The notes under the pieces were generated by a model that saw only the letters and a list, made by a program, of their open reading frames with translations, was not told the origin of the DNA and searched no databases. Positions 48,720 through 58,479 of a stretch of DNA of 64,000 nucleotides are shown here, one piece after another (positions within the stretch are counted from its first letter, which is position 1; each line of letters starts with the position of its first letter). This stretch comes from Melieria omissa (taxonomy: Eukaryota; Arthropoda; Insecta; Diptera; Ulidiidae), in contig OZ020269.1 in the NCBI GenBank assembly GCA_963971225.1, forward strand, positions 16,191,921 through 16,255,920, read 5' to 3'. The position numbers and the translations under genes were made by a program.

Positions 48720-49530
48720 ACATTTCTTTCAAATATATTTATACCCTATCTCCAACCCTTAATGGGGCTTCCATACAAAATGATAGTTTTTTATAAAATA
48801 GGCTCCAACTGCTCTCAGGTTGCCCCCAGGTGTGTCAAATCTAAGACCGGCACTAATTTATTTTATCTTCCAAATGTTTCTTCCAAACATACTTACCTGC
48901 TATCTCCAAGTCTTAATGGGGCTTCCATACAAAAAACTACATAACATGCGCTGCCATTGCTCCCAGGTTGTCCCCAGACGTATCAAATGTAGAAGCGACC
49001 TCTATTCATTTTTTCTTCCGAATATTTTTTCCATATATACCTAACTGCTAGTCAGCCTCGATAGCTCAGCGGGTAGCGCGCTGGCTTCTCATACCGAGCG
49101 CCCCAGGTTCGATTCCTGGCTTGGGCTGGAAACAACACTCATCTACTTCTATCGCTATCCACATGAAGGGAATGAGAATTACAAGAATCGCACAAGTGCG
49201 CTCTTGGCAGGCAATGGCAAAACCTCCAAGTGTGAACGAAAAACTGCCCATCGCCGTTCGGATTCGGCGTTAAACTGTAGGTCCCCTCCCTTCCTTTCCC
49301 CATCCGTTTGAAATGTGTGTTGTATCACATGTTGGAAAAAACAGTGTTGCATACGCATTTCAAACGGGTGGAATCTGTGGTATCACAACGGGCCCGTTAA
49401 GAGGCCTAAGTGTGTCTCATACAGAGGCAGCCACCTCAACCTAACCTAACCTAACTGCTATCTTCAACTCTTAAGGGTGCTGGCGTACAAAACCGGCCAT
49501 TTTCTATGCCATTGGCTCCCCACTTGTAAA
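48720..49530. repeat. ~145-bp tandem repeat, 3 units, last interrupted by a SINE
   Basis: CTATCTCCAACCCTTAATGG (48748), CTATCTCCAAGTCTTAATGG (48900) and CTATCTTCAACTCTTAAGGG (49457) start the units. Each carries GGCTTCCATACAAAA- and TGCTC.CAGGTTG.CCCCAG-type blocks. The SINE 49051-49448 lies at the unit 2/3 border. Confidence 0.8.
49051..49448 (+). mobile_element. Full-length tRNA-derived SINE with AACCT tail (reference copy)
   Basis: Head GTCAGCCTCGATAGCTCAGC with A box TAGCTCAGCGGG (49062-49073) and B box GGTTCGATTCC (49106-49116), i.e. a pol III promoter from a tRNA. The body contains the core CGCCGTTCGGATTCGGCGTT (49252 on) then AACTGTAGGTCCC. The 3' domain TGGTATCACAACGGGCCCGT (49378) ... 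GGCAGCCACCTCAACCTAAC is followed by AACCT units. Flanked by ACCTAACTGCTA (left 49039-49050, right 49449-49460), overlapping the tail repeat. Confidence 0.93.
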
Positions 49531-49857
49531 TGTAGTAGTTCAGTAAGCAAGGAAACATTGTAACTCGAAAAGCACTGCACCGATTTGAATGATTTATTCA
49601 GTGATCGTCAACATTCTTGAGTACAAAAATACAAAATTAATAAATGTTCAGAAATTCTCCACCAGAGAGCGTCTCCCATACAATCGGAGTTATGTGGTTG
49701 TCAACTTTTGGGTTTCTACGATACAATAATCAAAATGTATTGTTGAAACCCCATTAACCCCCATTTTTTTCAAGATGCGAAGTAACAGTATTAAGCTTTA
49801 GTCATCATATCTGACATGCTTAAAAATATATAATAAAAACATAAGCATTACTTTGTA

Positions 49858-50409
49858 CACCAATACCTCGCTTTGCGTCGTTTCGTTTTGCGTTTTTTCG
49901 AAGTTGCGTCGCTGCTGAATTAGTACTAATTTTCACTGTGCGTCGTTAGATTTTCGAAGTTGCATTGTTTTGTGTTCGAGTCTTGAATTTTTTTTTGAAA
50001 TTTTCTTTTTTTTTCTAAAACGACTTTTGTTTCTAACTGCACCATGCCATCAAAACTCGGGGTTTCCCTTTCTAACTTTTGTGAAAGAAAGTCGACTTAC
50101 GACAACAGCCACTATGGACTCATCAGACAGTGATTAATTTTTATTTTGTTTTTTTAAATTAATTGAATATTTTATTTTGTTTTAATTGAATTTGTTTGTT
50201 TTTTGTATGTATGTAATAAAATTGTATATTATTTTTGTTTTTTAAATGTTTTCTTTGTTCAATTTTCTTTTTAAAAAGTAGGATTTTCGTAATCCTGGAA
50301 CATATCTTCGATCTTTCCATGGTTAGAAAATCATAATTCACTTTGCGTCGTTTCAATTTGCGTCGTGTTTTTTTGGTAGGTAACCACGACGCAAAGTGAG
50401 GTAATGGTG
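49858..50409. mobile_element. pogo/Tigger-like MITE, 552 bp
   Basis: Left end CACCAATACCTCGCTTTGCG, right end (reverse complement) CACCATTACCTCACTTTGCG, flanked by TA (49856-49857 and 50410-50411). ATACCTCGCTTTGCG-type ends with a TA duplication are typical of pogo/Tigger. Sub-terminal copies of TTTGCGTCGTTTC lie inside both ends. No transposase open frame. Confidence 0.88.
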
Positions 50410-50411
50410 TA

Positions 50412-51009
50412 TTACAGTAGAAAAATGTCACTTTAAACTGGTTCTGAAAATAAGAAAAAATTTGAACTATGCATGTTCTTTTTTTTCTCTTTAAAAATTT
50501 TTGTAAAAGGGATGCTGCTGCTAAAAAACATATTTCTTAAAATAACAAAAAATGTTTTCTCGGAAATTCAAAACTGCCCACATTTGATTGCTATCCATTT
50601 GATTTGTTTGTCGCTTTAATTGCCATCTCTACGCCGTTGCATTCCAAGAAGACATGTTCGGCATTTCCTGGTAATAATTCAGCGCACATCGGTCATTGCT
50701 GACATTGTGGCCGCTGGCGTTTCGTGTAACGTGATACGCTTCGGCAAGGGTCAAAACCAAAACATGCTACAACAACAAAAATCGCCATGATCGAAATGCT
50801 TTTAGCTGGCCAACGAGTTGAGAGTGTGTGCTGCGAGCAGGCAACAACAAATAAAATAAAGTAAAATCAAATGCTGGGGCAAACAATTTAGTTCTCTATG
50901 ATTGTTTTTGTTGTTGTTATTCTATGTTTTGCTTCACTTCATTTCTATTTGCAGTTTTAACGATTCCATTCCGTTTGCCAACTCGCGGGCATCGCAGTTG
51001 TCTGAAATA
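50412..51009. other. Intron/upstream sequence, no recognised feature
   Basis: Short GTT and CAA triplet runs only. Confidence 0.6.
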
Positions 51010-51432
51010 TACAGCTGCGGTCAAAATAATAGTAGTACGCATACAACGAAAAGAAAATTAAGAAAAAATAATCTGCTTTTTTTTACAAATATTTATTTTG
51101 TATTTTTTTTAACAAGTTATATGTGTTAACAATGCAATCATAAAAGAAAACTTAAGAATTAAACTCAGTTTGGTTTGATTTAAATTAAATGCGTCAAAAG
51201 CTCCAAAATATGGACGGTCAAAAAAATAGTAGTTCGCTTTACTTTCATAAAAATGAAGCAAAAATTATGTTTCATTTTAAAAGATTTAGTGGTTAAATAG
51301 TAATAACGTAATTTTTCTTCAAATTAATATTTAGTTGCGTGACTGTTGTTTGGCTATTACTGCAGCACAGAGCCGATGCATTGAAATAACCAAATTTTCA
51401 TATCTTTCTCTAGGGGCGTGGTCTACTGCTTC

Positions 51433-51744
51433 TCAAAGTTGATTATTATTTAAAAGATTATTGTGAGCAACTGCTCTCTTCACGTCACACCACAAATTTT
51501 TAATTATATTGAAGTCTGGTGATTGTGCGAGCCATTCCATAACCCTAATCCTGCTTTTGCGAAGCTCCTTTCGTGCGACCTTTCTTGTATGCTTTAGGTT
51601 ATAATCCTGTTGGAAGACCCAAAGCATTGGCGTTTTTTCACTGACATACGGTAGCACGATTTCCTGCAAAATTCGTACACATACACATCGATCCATCGTT
51701 TTCTTGATCAAATAAATAGCGCCACTCCATAAAACGTAGGACAT
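51433..51744 (-). pseudogene. Tc1-like transposase C-terminal half, left arm
   Basis: 103 codons: the second catalytic Asp region (WVFQQDYNLKHTRKV) and the third region (WLAQSPDFNIIKNLWCDVKR). Normal Tc1 enzymes have PIENLW; here the catalytic Glu is Lys (IIKNLW). The HTH domains and the first Asp are absent. Cannot be active. Confidence 0.88.
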
Positions 51745-51939
51745 GCATTTATTTATTCAGCATGTCTTACGTTTTATGGAGGTGGCGCTATTTATTTGAT
51801 CAAGAAAACGATGGATCGATGTGTATGTGTACGAATCTTGCAGGAAATCGTGCTACCGTATGTCAAATAAATAGCGCCACCTCCATAAAACGTAAGACAT
51901 GCATTTATTTATTGAGCATGTCTTACGTTGTATGGGGGT

Positions 51940-52230
51940 GGCGCTATTTATTTGATCAAGAAAACGATGGATCGATGTGTATGTGTACGAATCTTGCGGG
52001 AAATCGTGCTACCGTATGTCCGTGAAAAAACGCCAATGCTTTGGGTCTTCCAACAGGATTATAACCTAAAGCATACAAGCAAGGTCGCATGAAAGGAGCT
52101 TCGCAAAAGCAGGATTAGGGTTATGGAATGGCTCGCACAATCACCAGACTTCAATATAATTAAAAATTTGTGGTGTGACGTGAAGAGAGCAGATGCTCAC
52201 AATAATCTTTTAAATAATAATCAACTTTGA
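51940..52230 (+). pseudogene. Tc1-like transposase C-terminal half, right arm
   Basis: Mirror copy of the left-arm fragment, with WVFQQDYNLKHT- and NIIKNLWCDVKR-coding sequence (about 52039-52190), a few differences, and the same Glu-to-Lys change. Confidence 0.8.
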
Positions 52231-52653
52231 GAAGCAGTAGACCACGCCCCTAGAGAAAGATATGAAAATTTGGTTATTTCAATGCATCGGCTCTGTGCTG
52301 CAGTAATAGTCAAACAACAGTCACGCAACTAAATATTAATTTGAAGAAAAATTACGTTATTACTATTTAATCACTAAATCTTTTAAAATGAAACACAATT
52401 TTTGCTTCATTTTTATGAAAGTAAAGCGAACTACTATTTTTTTGACCGTCCATATTTTGGAGCTTTTGACGCATTTAATTTAAATCAAACCAAACTGAGT
52501 TTAATTCTTAAGTTTTCTTTTATGATTGCATTGTTAACACATATAACTTGTTAAAAAAAATACAAAATAAATATTTGTAAAGAAAAGCAGATTATTTTTT
52601 CTTAATTTTCTTTTCGTTGTACGCGTACTACTATTATTTTGACCGCAACTGTA

Positions 52654-54340
52654 TGTGTGTATGTATATATTTATATATATGTATATATTTGATATGTGGT
52701 ATAGGGAAACGGTACACGGCGCCATGTATTGTATTTCTATACAAATACACACAGCAAACAAGCAACCGTTGAGTGAAACAAAAGCTGCAGCAGCTGCACT
52801 TTTGCAGTTGTGGCCGCCGTTGGGGGAGTGAAGGAGGCCGATGATAGGGCAACGAAAAAACGAAATTGGTAACGAACTTTCATACTGCAGGCTGTAATTG
52901 AAATTCTAATCAATTGCCAAATGGCTGCAGGATGTGCCAGAATAAAAACCGCAACTGTAGAAATTTCAAGTAGGAGTGCAACCGAAATGCAGCTGTGTAC
53001 GTGCTAAGAAGACAAAGTTGAAACAAATTGTTTATGAAAATAAGTTTTAGCAAAGATTTTTGTATAAAAAAACAAGAGAAGAAGAATTGAGCAAACTAAG
53101 GTTAAGGTGGTTAAGTGAAGGCAGTGTGAATATAGAATAGGATCGAAAAATGTTTTTGATATTTTGAATTTGTCGTCAGGTGGGTTACAACTGACAAATG
53201 CCTATATTTTCTCCATTTTTTTAATGTATTTTTCGTTAATATAAAATTATAAATAATATAAAACAAATTAAATTAAATTTTGAAATTAAATTAAAATTTT
53301 AAAAATTTAAATAAATACAAAAATCAATTATAATAATTAAATTTAAAATCAGTTTCTCTCATTTCCCAAATTCTTTTTAATTTTTTTTAACACAATAAAA
53401 ATATTAATAAAAATATTCCGCAAGCCACAGAAATTTGAGCAACTGCTATTTGAAAACCATGTCAAAAGAGCAAAGCAGCCTTTTAGGCATTCCAATTTCT
53501 CATCTCCCCCGCTCCTGCTCAATCAGCAATCAGCTCGTCAATTATGGCGCCCAGCCTGAACGCCGACTAAATGCTCCAGAAAATACGCTTAAGTGGTAAT
53601 TTGTAAGCAAATTTACTTTATGCGCTCATCAATTATGAAATCTCAATTTTGCGTTGTCGCCAATTTGTCTGAGAGTGTTGCTGATTTTTGCGTTAAACAA
53701 GCATTGCCAGGCAGTACAAGAGAGCCTTTAATTAATATTATTAATATTTACGTTTAGGCTTCGAGCACTCGGCAGGACATCGCTGTATAAACACAACGAA
53801 CAAACTCATTTCACTTGTCGTCATATTAGCTGACGGCAACAAAAACCACATGTTTGTGGTTTTTTATATACAACTACATACATGTGTGTATGTTATATGC
53901 GTGTACATGTGTGTGTACATGTTTGTTCGAAAGCAATTCGCACAATTAAACATGCCACATCTTAGACAATTAATATTCTTCCTTCCTTCCTTTATTCCTT
54001 TCACTCAACATTTAGTGGACATGATATGACATGCTGTGCTGTCATAGTTGTCGTTTTAGTTGATTGTGGAAACTTGTAGTTGTGGCGGTTTTCTATTTCT
54101 TTACTTATAAGCAAACAATGCGTAAATTGTGTCCAAATATGGCAACATAAATGTTGTTTCATTAATTGCAAACCGTTCAAGAACACAGAGGGAAATGCAA
54201 AATATTTGAAAATGTATTTCTTTATACATAAATGTGTACGGAGTTTACAATAAAAATAAGGGAATCATATAAAGAAATTATATTTCATTGCATTGTTGAG
54301 AGGAGCAACCACTGAAAGAAATGTTTTTGTTTAGTTATTG
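52654..54340. other. Intron/upstream sequence, AT-rich
   Basis: TATATA/GTATG-type runs next to the Tc1 element and at 53880-53920. 53220-53410 is almost pure A/T. No exon found. Confidence 0.55.
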
Positions 54341-54344
54341 CTGA

Positions 54345-55260
54345 CTGAGTTGGTGATCGAACCCATGAATCTCTGGCTCGTTGTTCCGTGGCTCTTTCAC
54401 AAACTCATGAGAACAATTAGTCTACAGTTGAAACTTTCATATCAAACTAGGCTAAACCAAAAGTGACATAGAACTGACTAGAATCGGCATTCGAACCTAC
54501 TATTCTCTGAATTACAGTCCAGTGGATGATTCACTAACTCATGGCGACAATTATTCTACTGCTGACACTTTCTCATCCAACTTGACCAAACCAGAACTTA
54601 CATTAAACTAATTGGAATCAGCATTCGAACCCATAATTCTCTGAATTACAGTCCAGCAAACCAACTACTACTGATCCACGGCGGCAACTATTCTATGACT
54701 GAAACTTTCTCATACAACTTTAAGAACCCAGAACTGACTAAGTCGATAGTCGAATCTACTATTCTCTGCCATGTTCCAGTGGATCATTCATTAAGTCATG
54801 GCGACAATTATTCAACGGCTGATACTTTGATATCCAACAAGGCTTAACCAGAAATTCCTAACACTGACTAGAATCAGCATTCGAACACACAATTGTCCAA
54901 ATTGCAGTTCAGGTGACCATTCACTGATGACCCACAAATGCGATTATTCCATGACTAACACTTTCATATCAAATTCGACTAAACCAGAAGTGACATAAAG
55001 CTGACTGAAATTGAGATTGCAACCTACAATTTTCTGAATTTCAATCCAGTAAACCAACTACTACCGATCCACGGCGGCAAGTATTCTATGACTGAAACTT
55101 TCTCAACCAACTTCACGAACCCAGAACTGACTGATTCGATAGTTGAATCTAAGATTCTCTGACTTGAGCGGTTCAGTGAACTAACCACTGAACTACGTCG
55201 GCATCTATTCTTCGACTAATACTTTAACATACATTTAATCTAAATCAGAAATTGCATAAA
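54345..55260 (-). repeat. ~131-bp tandem array, 7 units, tRNA-like
   Basis: Plus-strand landmark CGAACC.A.(A)ATTCTCTGAATTACAGTCCAG occurs near 54358, 54494, 54627, 54751, 54881, 55019 and 55143 (spacing 124-138). On the minus strand the best unit reads GGATCAGTAGTAGTTGGTTT (D-arm-like), CTGGACTGTAATTCAG (a 5-bp anticodon-type stem with a loop containing GTA) and ATGGGTTCGAATGC (B-box-like). Acceptor and T stems are poor, so these are tRNA-derived repeats, not tRNA genes. Confidence 0.8.
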
Positions 55261-55264
55261 ATAT

Positions 55265-56715
55265 CCATAACGCCTCAAAGTATGCATTGAAATATTTATC
55301 CACGCATTTACCTCATATACGAACTATGTTGCTCTAGTTTTCTACATTTCGCAATGCGCACAATTTTCACCTAAACGCACAACACAACAATATAAACCGC
55401 TTACCAACAACAACAACAAATACCATTGTTGTGTAATTGCAGAATGCGGCAAAATATTACAAAAAAAAACCAGGAAAAAGGTTTTTTGTTGGCAATTTTT
55501 ATTTGCAAATTGCGCAAAATATGCGTTGCATGCTGACAACATTGCAGCTGTTGCAGTTCACAGCGATGACGAGCAGCAGCAACAATCGCGGCGATTGCGT
55601 AAACGTGGCAGCAACATTGCTTATAATGTTGTTGCTGTTGTAGTTGTTGTTGCAGTGTGTATTGTTGACGCTCTTTCATAATTTAATACAAAACTGAGAA
55701 CGCCTGCAACAAATTGGCGAGTTTGCGTCGCTGCCACAGTGCAATGTTGCACAGTACGCTGGCAATGACGTCAAGCAGCAGCAGCAGCTTGAGCAGCCAG
55801 CAACTCTTTGCATTTTTATGAACATAAGTGAATTAAACTTTTTCATTTGCCGCACCGTATACAACAACACTTTTGCTTTGCCACTTTCTTCGTCACACTT
55901 GCAGCGAGTGTCTGGCAGAGAAATTAAATGAAAAACGAAAACAAAAAAAAATTTAAAATTAAAATAAAAGAAGAATATTGCTCGGACAGCGAGAAACGCA
56001 ACGCATAAAGTGGCCAGCAAGTAAACTTTAATTAGTCTTCTTTGCGTTCTGCACTTTTGTTTTGCGTTTTTTCACAATTTTTTATTTATTTGTAGTCTTT
56101 TTGCTTACGCTGTCTATGGCTGAAATTTGTATTAATTTACTACTTGCAAGCGTTAATTTAGTTCACTTTATTTTGTATGCAATTTGATGCGATTATTTTT
56201 TGAGTTTATTATGCTTTAAAGCATCCAAAAGGATTAAAGGCGGCAAAGTTGGGCGGTGAATTGCAAAAAGTTGAAGCTATAGTAACTGCAGAGTTGAGGC
56301 GGATAGCAACTTTTACTTTTTTCGCATGCAATAAAGTAGGGGAAGACTAGATGACAAGACCAGACTAGTTGTTTAAATCCTTCTGCCTGCTCGCCAAAGG
56401 ATCCAATTGAAAATTAATCGAAAATCAAATTAGGTAATTAACACTGTGGGGCTTAGTACCTCAAGTGCTACTAAACAACGAGGTATGTAGAATCTAAACT
56501 AATTTGACCATTTTAATATTTTTTAAAGGGGGCAGACAATTTTTTGGAAGTTACAAGTGTGATCTGAAAAGTTGCCGACCTGCCTGAAGATAGGAAATCT
56601 GAAAGTGACTCAACGAAATTTCAGTCATTTTTCTCAATTATCCAAATACCTCACAGAAAATCTCGATGTGAACCCCAAAGACACGTTCTTCTGATCGGAT
56701 TCATAAATAGTTCTT
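55265..56715. other. Intron/upstream sequence with CAA/GCA triplet runs
   Basis: Triplet runs near 55405-55425, 55570-55650 and 55775-55790. No credible gene. Confidence 0.6.
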
Positions 56716-57177
56716 GTCTTGCTAGAAAAACCTCCAAGCACTTGGAAGACGTACGTAGCCAACCGCACAGCCCAGATTCTGAAAAATGTCGGCAATGCCA
56801 CTTGGCGTCACGTCATCAGCCGTGACAATCCCGCCAACCTGGGCACTCGCGGGTGCAAACCCCAAAAACTTGCAGCAAACCCGCTGTGGTGGAATGGTCC
56901 CAACTGGCTTCATTCACCTGAGGAAGCCTGGCCCAAATCAACTCCTTCCAATGTTGCTCCACCCGAGCAGCGGAGGGTCGAAGTTCATCACGCGCTAGAG
57001 GAACCATCAGACATTCTCGATCGGTTCTCCTCCTATTCTTGCGCGCTACGTGTCCTTGCGTACGCGATCCGTTTTGTCCATAACGGACTCGCCAAGAGGA
57101 GCAACTCTCCCCTCAACTTGAATCCATTGATTTCCCAGTATGAGATTCAGCTTGTCAAGACGAGACTCCTGTCGTAA
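56716..57177 (+). mobile_element. BEL/Pao LTR-retrotransposon Pol relic
   Basis: About 150 codons: LEKPPSTWKTYVANRTAQIL, NVGNATWRHVISRDNPANLG, TRGCKPQKLAANPLWWNGPN and WLHSPEEAWP. The VANR..I....W.....DNPAD..TRG....L....LWW.GP..L pattern marks the RNase H to integrase linker region of BEL/Pao polyproteins. No LTR, integrase or RT core nearby. The frame is open but isolated, so it is a fragment. Confidence 0.88.
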
Positions 57178-57952
57178 GCCCAGACACGTTTCTACGTGTA
57201 AGAGAAAAGTGGTGGAGGAACTCAAGATACAACGTGCAGATGTGGATGGTCTGAGTCGGTCGATATGAGTGTTTTTGTGAAAATGAAGAACACCGAGTAT
57301 AAGAGCTGTCATTAGTCATATTATTTTTTGAAAGACAAAAGACTCATGCAAAAAAGTACGAGTTAAACACTGTGCAGAGGAACTCTGCCTCATCATTTAC
57401 GACCGTGAAATTTCGGGCAGCCGAGCTTTAATTTGGGAGATGATGAAGGTTTGGGTTGTTCAAAAACTGCATGGGCTGCAAGAACTGCAACAATGTTATC
57501 ATTGCTCAAGTTGACCAAATGGTGTCAGGCAAAAATCTAAATATATTGAGAAAGAAAGCAAAGGCGATGAAGTTGTTCAAAGTATGTCTTTGTCTCATAT
57601 TTACAAGTAGGAATAAAGAAGCTATGAAGTTGTTCAAAGCATATCTTTGTCACATATTTAGGAATAAAAAAGCTCTTGGCGCATTGGCTACCGCGTTTGC
57701 TAACATTTGACCCAAAACATGTTCGAATAAACATTTCCAACGCTCTTTTTGGACGAATTAAAAAGATGGAAGCATTGTTGGGAGAAGTGTGTAGACTTAC
57801 AAAACTATTTAGAAAATTAAATAAATTTTTTTCTATCTTTGTTAGTTCAGAAACTTTTCAGACCACCCTCGCACTAATCTATTCGTTAGTGAATTATGCT
57901 GGATTTCAGTTTAACACCCATGGATGGGAATTTTCCTGTGCAGGCTACTTAA
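57178..57952. other. Unclassified sequence with a 55-bp duplication
   Basis: GATGAAGTTGTTCAAAG at ~57568 and CTATGAAGTTGTTCAAAG at ~57622 start two ~55-bp copies of one block. I could not assign the region; it may be decayed transposon sequence. Confidence 0.45.
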
Positions 57953-57955
57953 TTA

Positions 57956-58476
57956 CACTGCACAACAAAATCAATTTTTTTTTTTTAAATAACAAGGACA
58001 ACGGATTCTGGTAGAGGGGACCAAACAAAAATACACGTGTATCGGCGTTTTGAAAGTTTACGTGTGAATTTTTTTTAGGGGGGTCAAAGTTTCCCCTTTT
58101 TGCACATTCTTATGGTGAATCGGCATACGAAAACCATATAACATCACTTTTTAGGTATGTGATGTGTTCAGCAATTTGGTGTTAAACACTACGAGGAACA
58201 TTTTTGTGGAGCATTTTAACCCTCTAGCTCCTATTTGTATGGGTCAATTTGACTCTTTTTTCTCAAATGACAAAAATTTCCTGTAAAACAGGACTTTTTA
58301 AGGACAAAATGTACCACAAAAATATTTGCCATAAAATTCTTCTATATCTCTCTGATTACATTAAAGCTCAGAAATTAACTTGAACGCCAGAATTAAGCCA
58401 AAACTGAAATGTGTTTAAGTGTTTATTTCGTACAGAACCTTCAGAACCTTGTTATTTTTTTTTGTGTTGTGCAGTG
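57956..58476. mobile_element. CACTG-ended MITE, copy 2 (complete, 521 bp)
   Basis: Left end CACTGCACAACAAAATC with a poly-T tract then AATAACAAGG; right end AACCTTGTTA, poly-T and GTTGTGCAGTG at 58466-58476. TTA lies on both sides (57953-57955, 58477-58479), a possible 3-bp target duplication. CACTG ends with a 2-3 bp duplication hint at CMC/EnSpm-like relatives, but without a transposase the superfamily is open. Confidence 0.8.
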
Positions 58477-58479
58477 TTA

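Larger units (their letters stand above)
51012..52651. mobile_element. Palindromic Tc1-like foldback element (1640 bp)
   Basis: Ends CAGCTGCGGTCAAAATAATA and, reverse complement, CAGTTGCGGTCAAAATAATA; TA on both sides (51010-51011, 52652-52653). The two arms, 51012-51745 and 51917-52651, are inverted copies ~735 bp long. The middle (51746-51916) holds an extra partial arm copy: 51761-51864 repeats at 51917-52020 (offset 156), and two loops with CATTTATTTATT..AG lie at 51746-51760 and 51902-51916. Each arm carries only the 3' half of a Tc1-type transposase gene facing its own end. Some source Tc1 element must have supplied transposase. Confidence 0.93.

Noticed and set aside
49062..49116. Possible tRNA gene
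   Set aside because: A and B boxes belong to a SINE head; there is no acceptor stem and a SINE body follows with a target duplication.
51762..52025. 87-codon frame in the middle of the Tc1 element
   Set aside because: Generated by the internal duplication of the palindrome centre; no protein domain.
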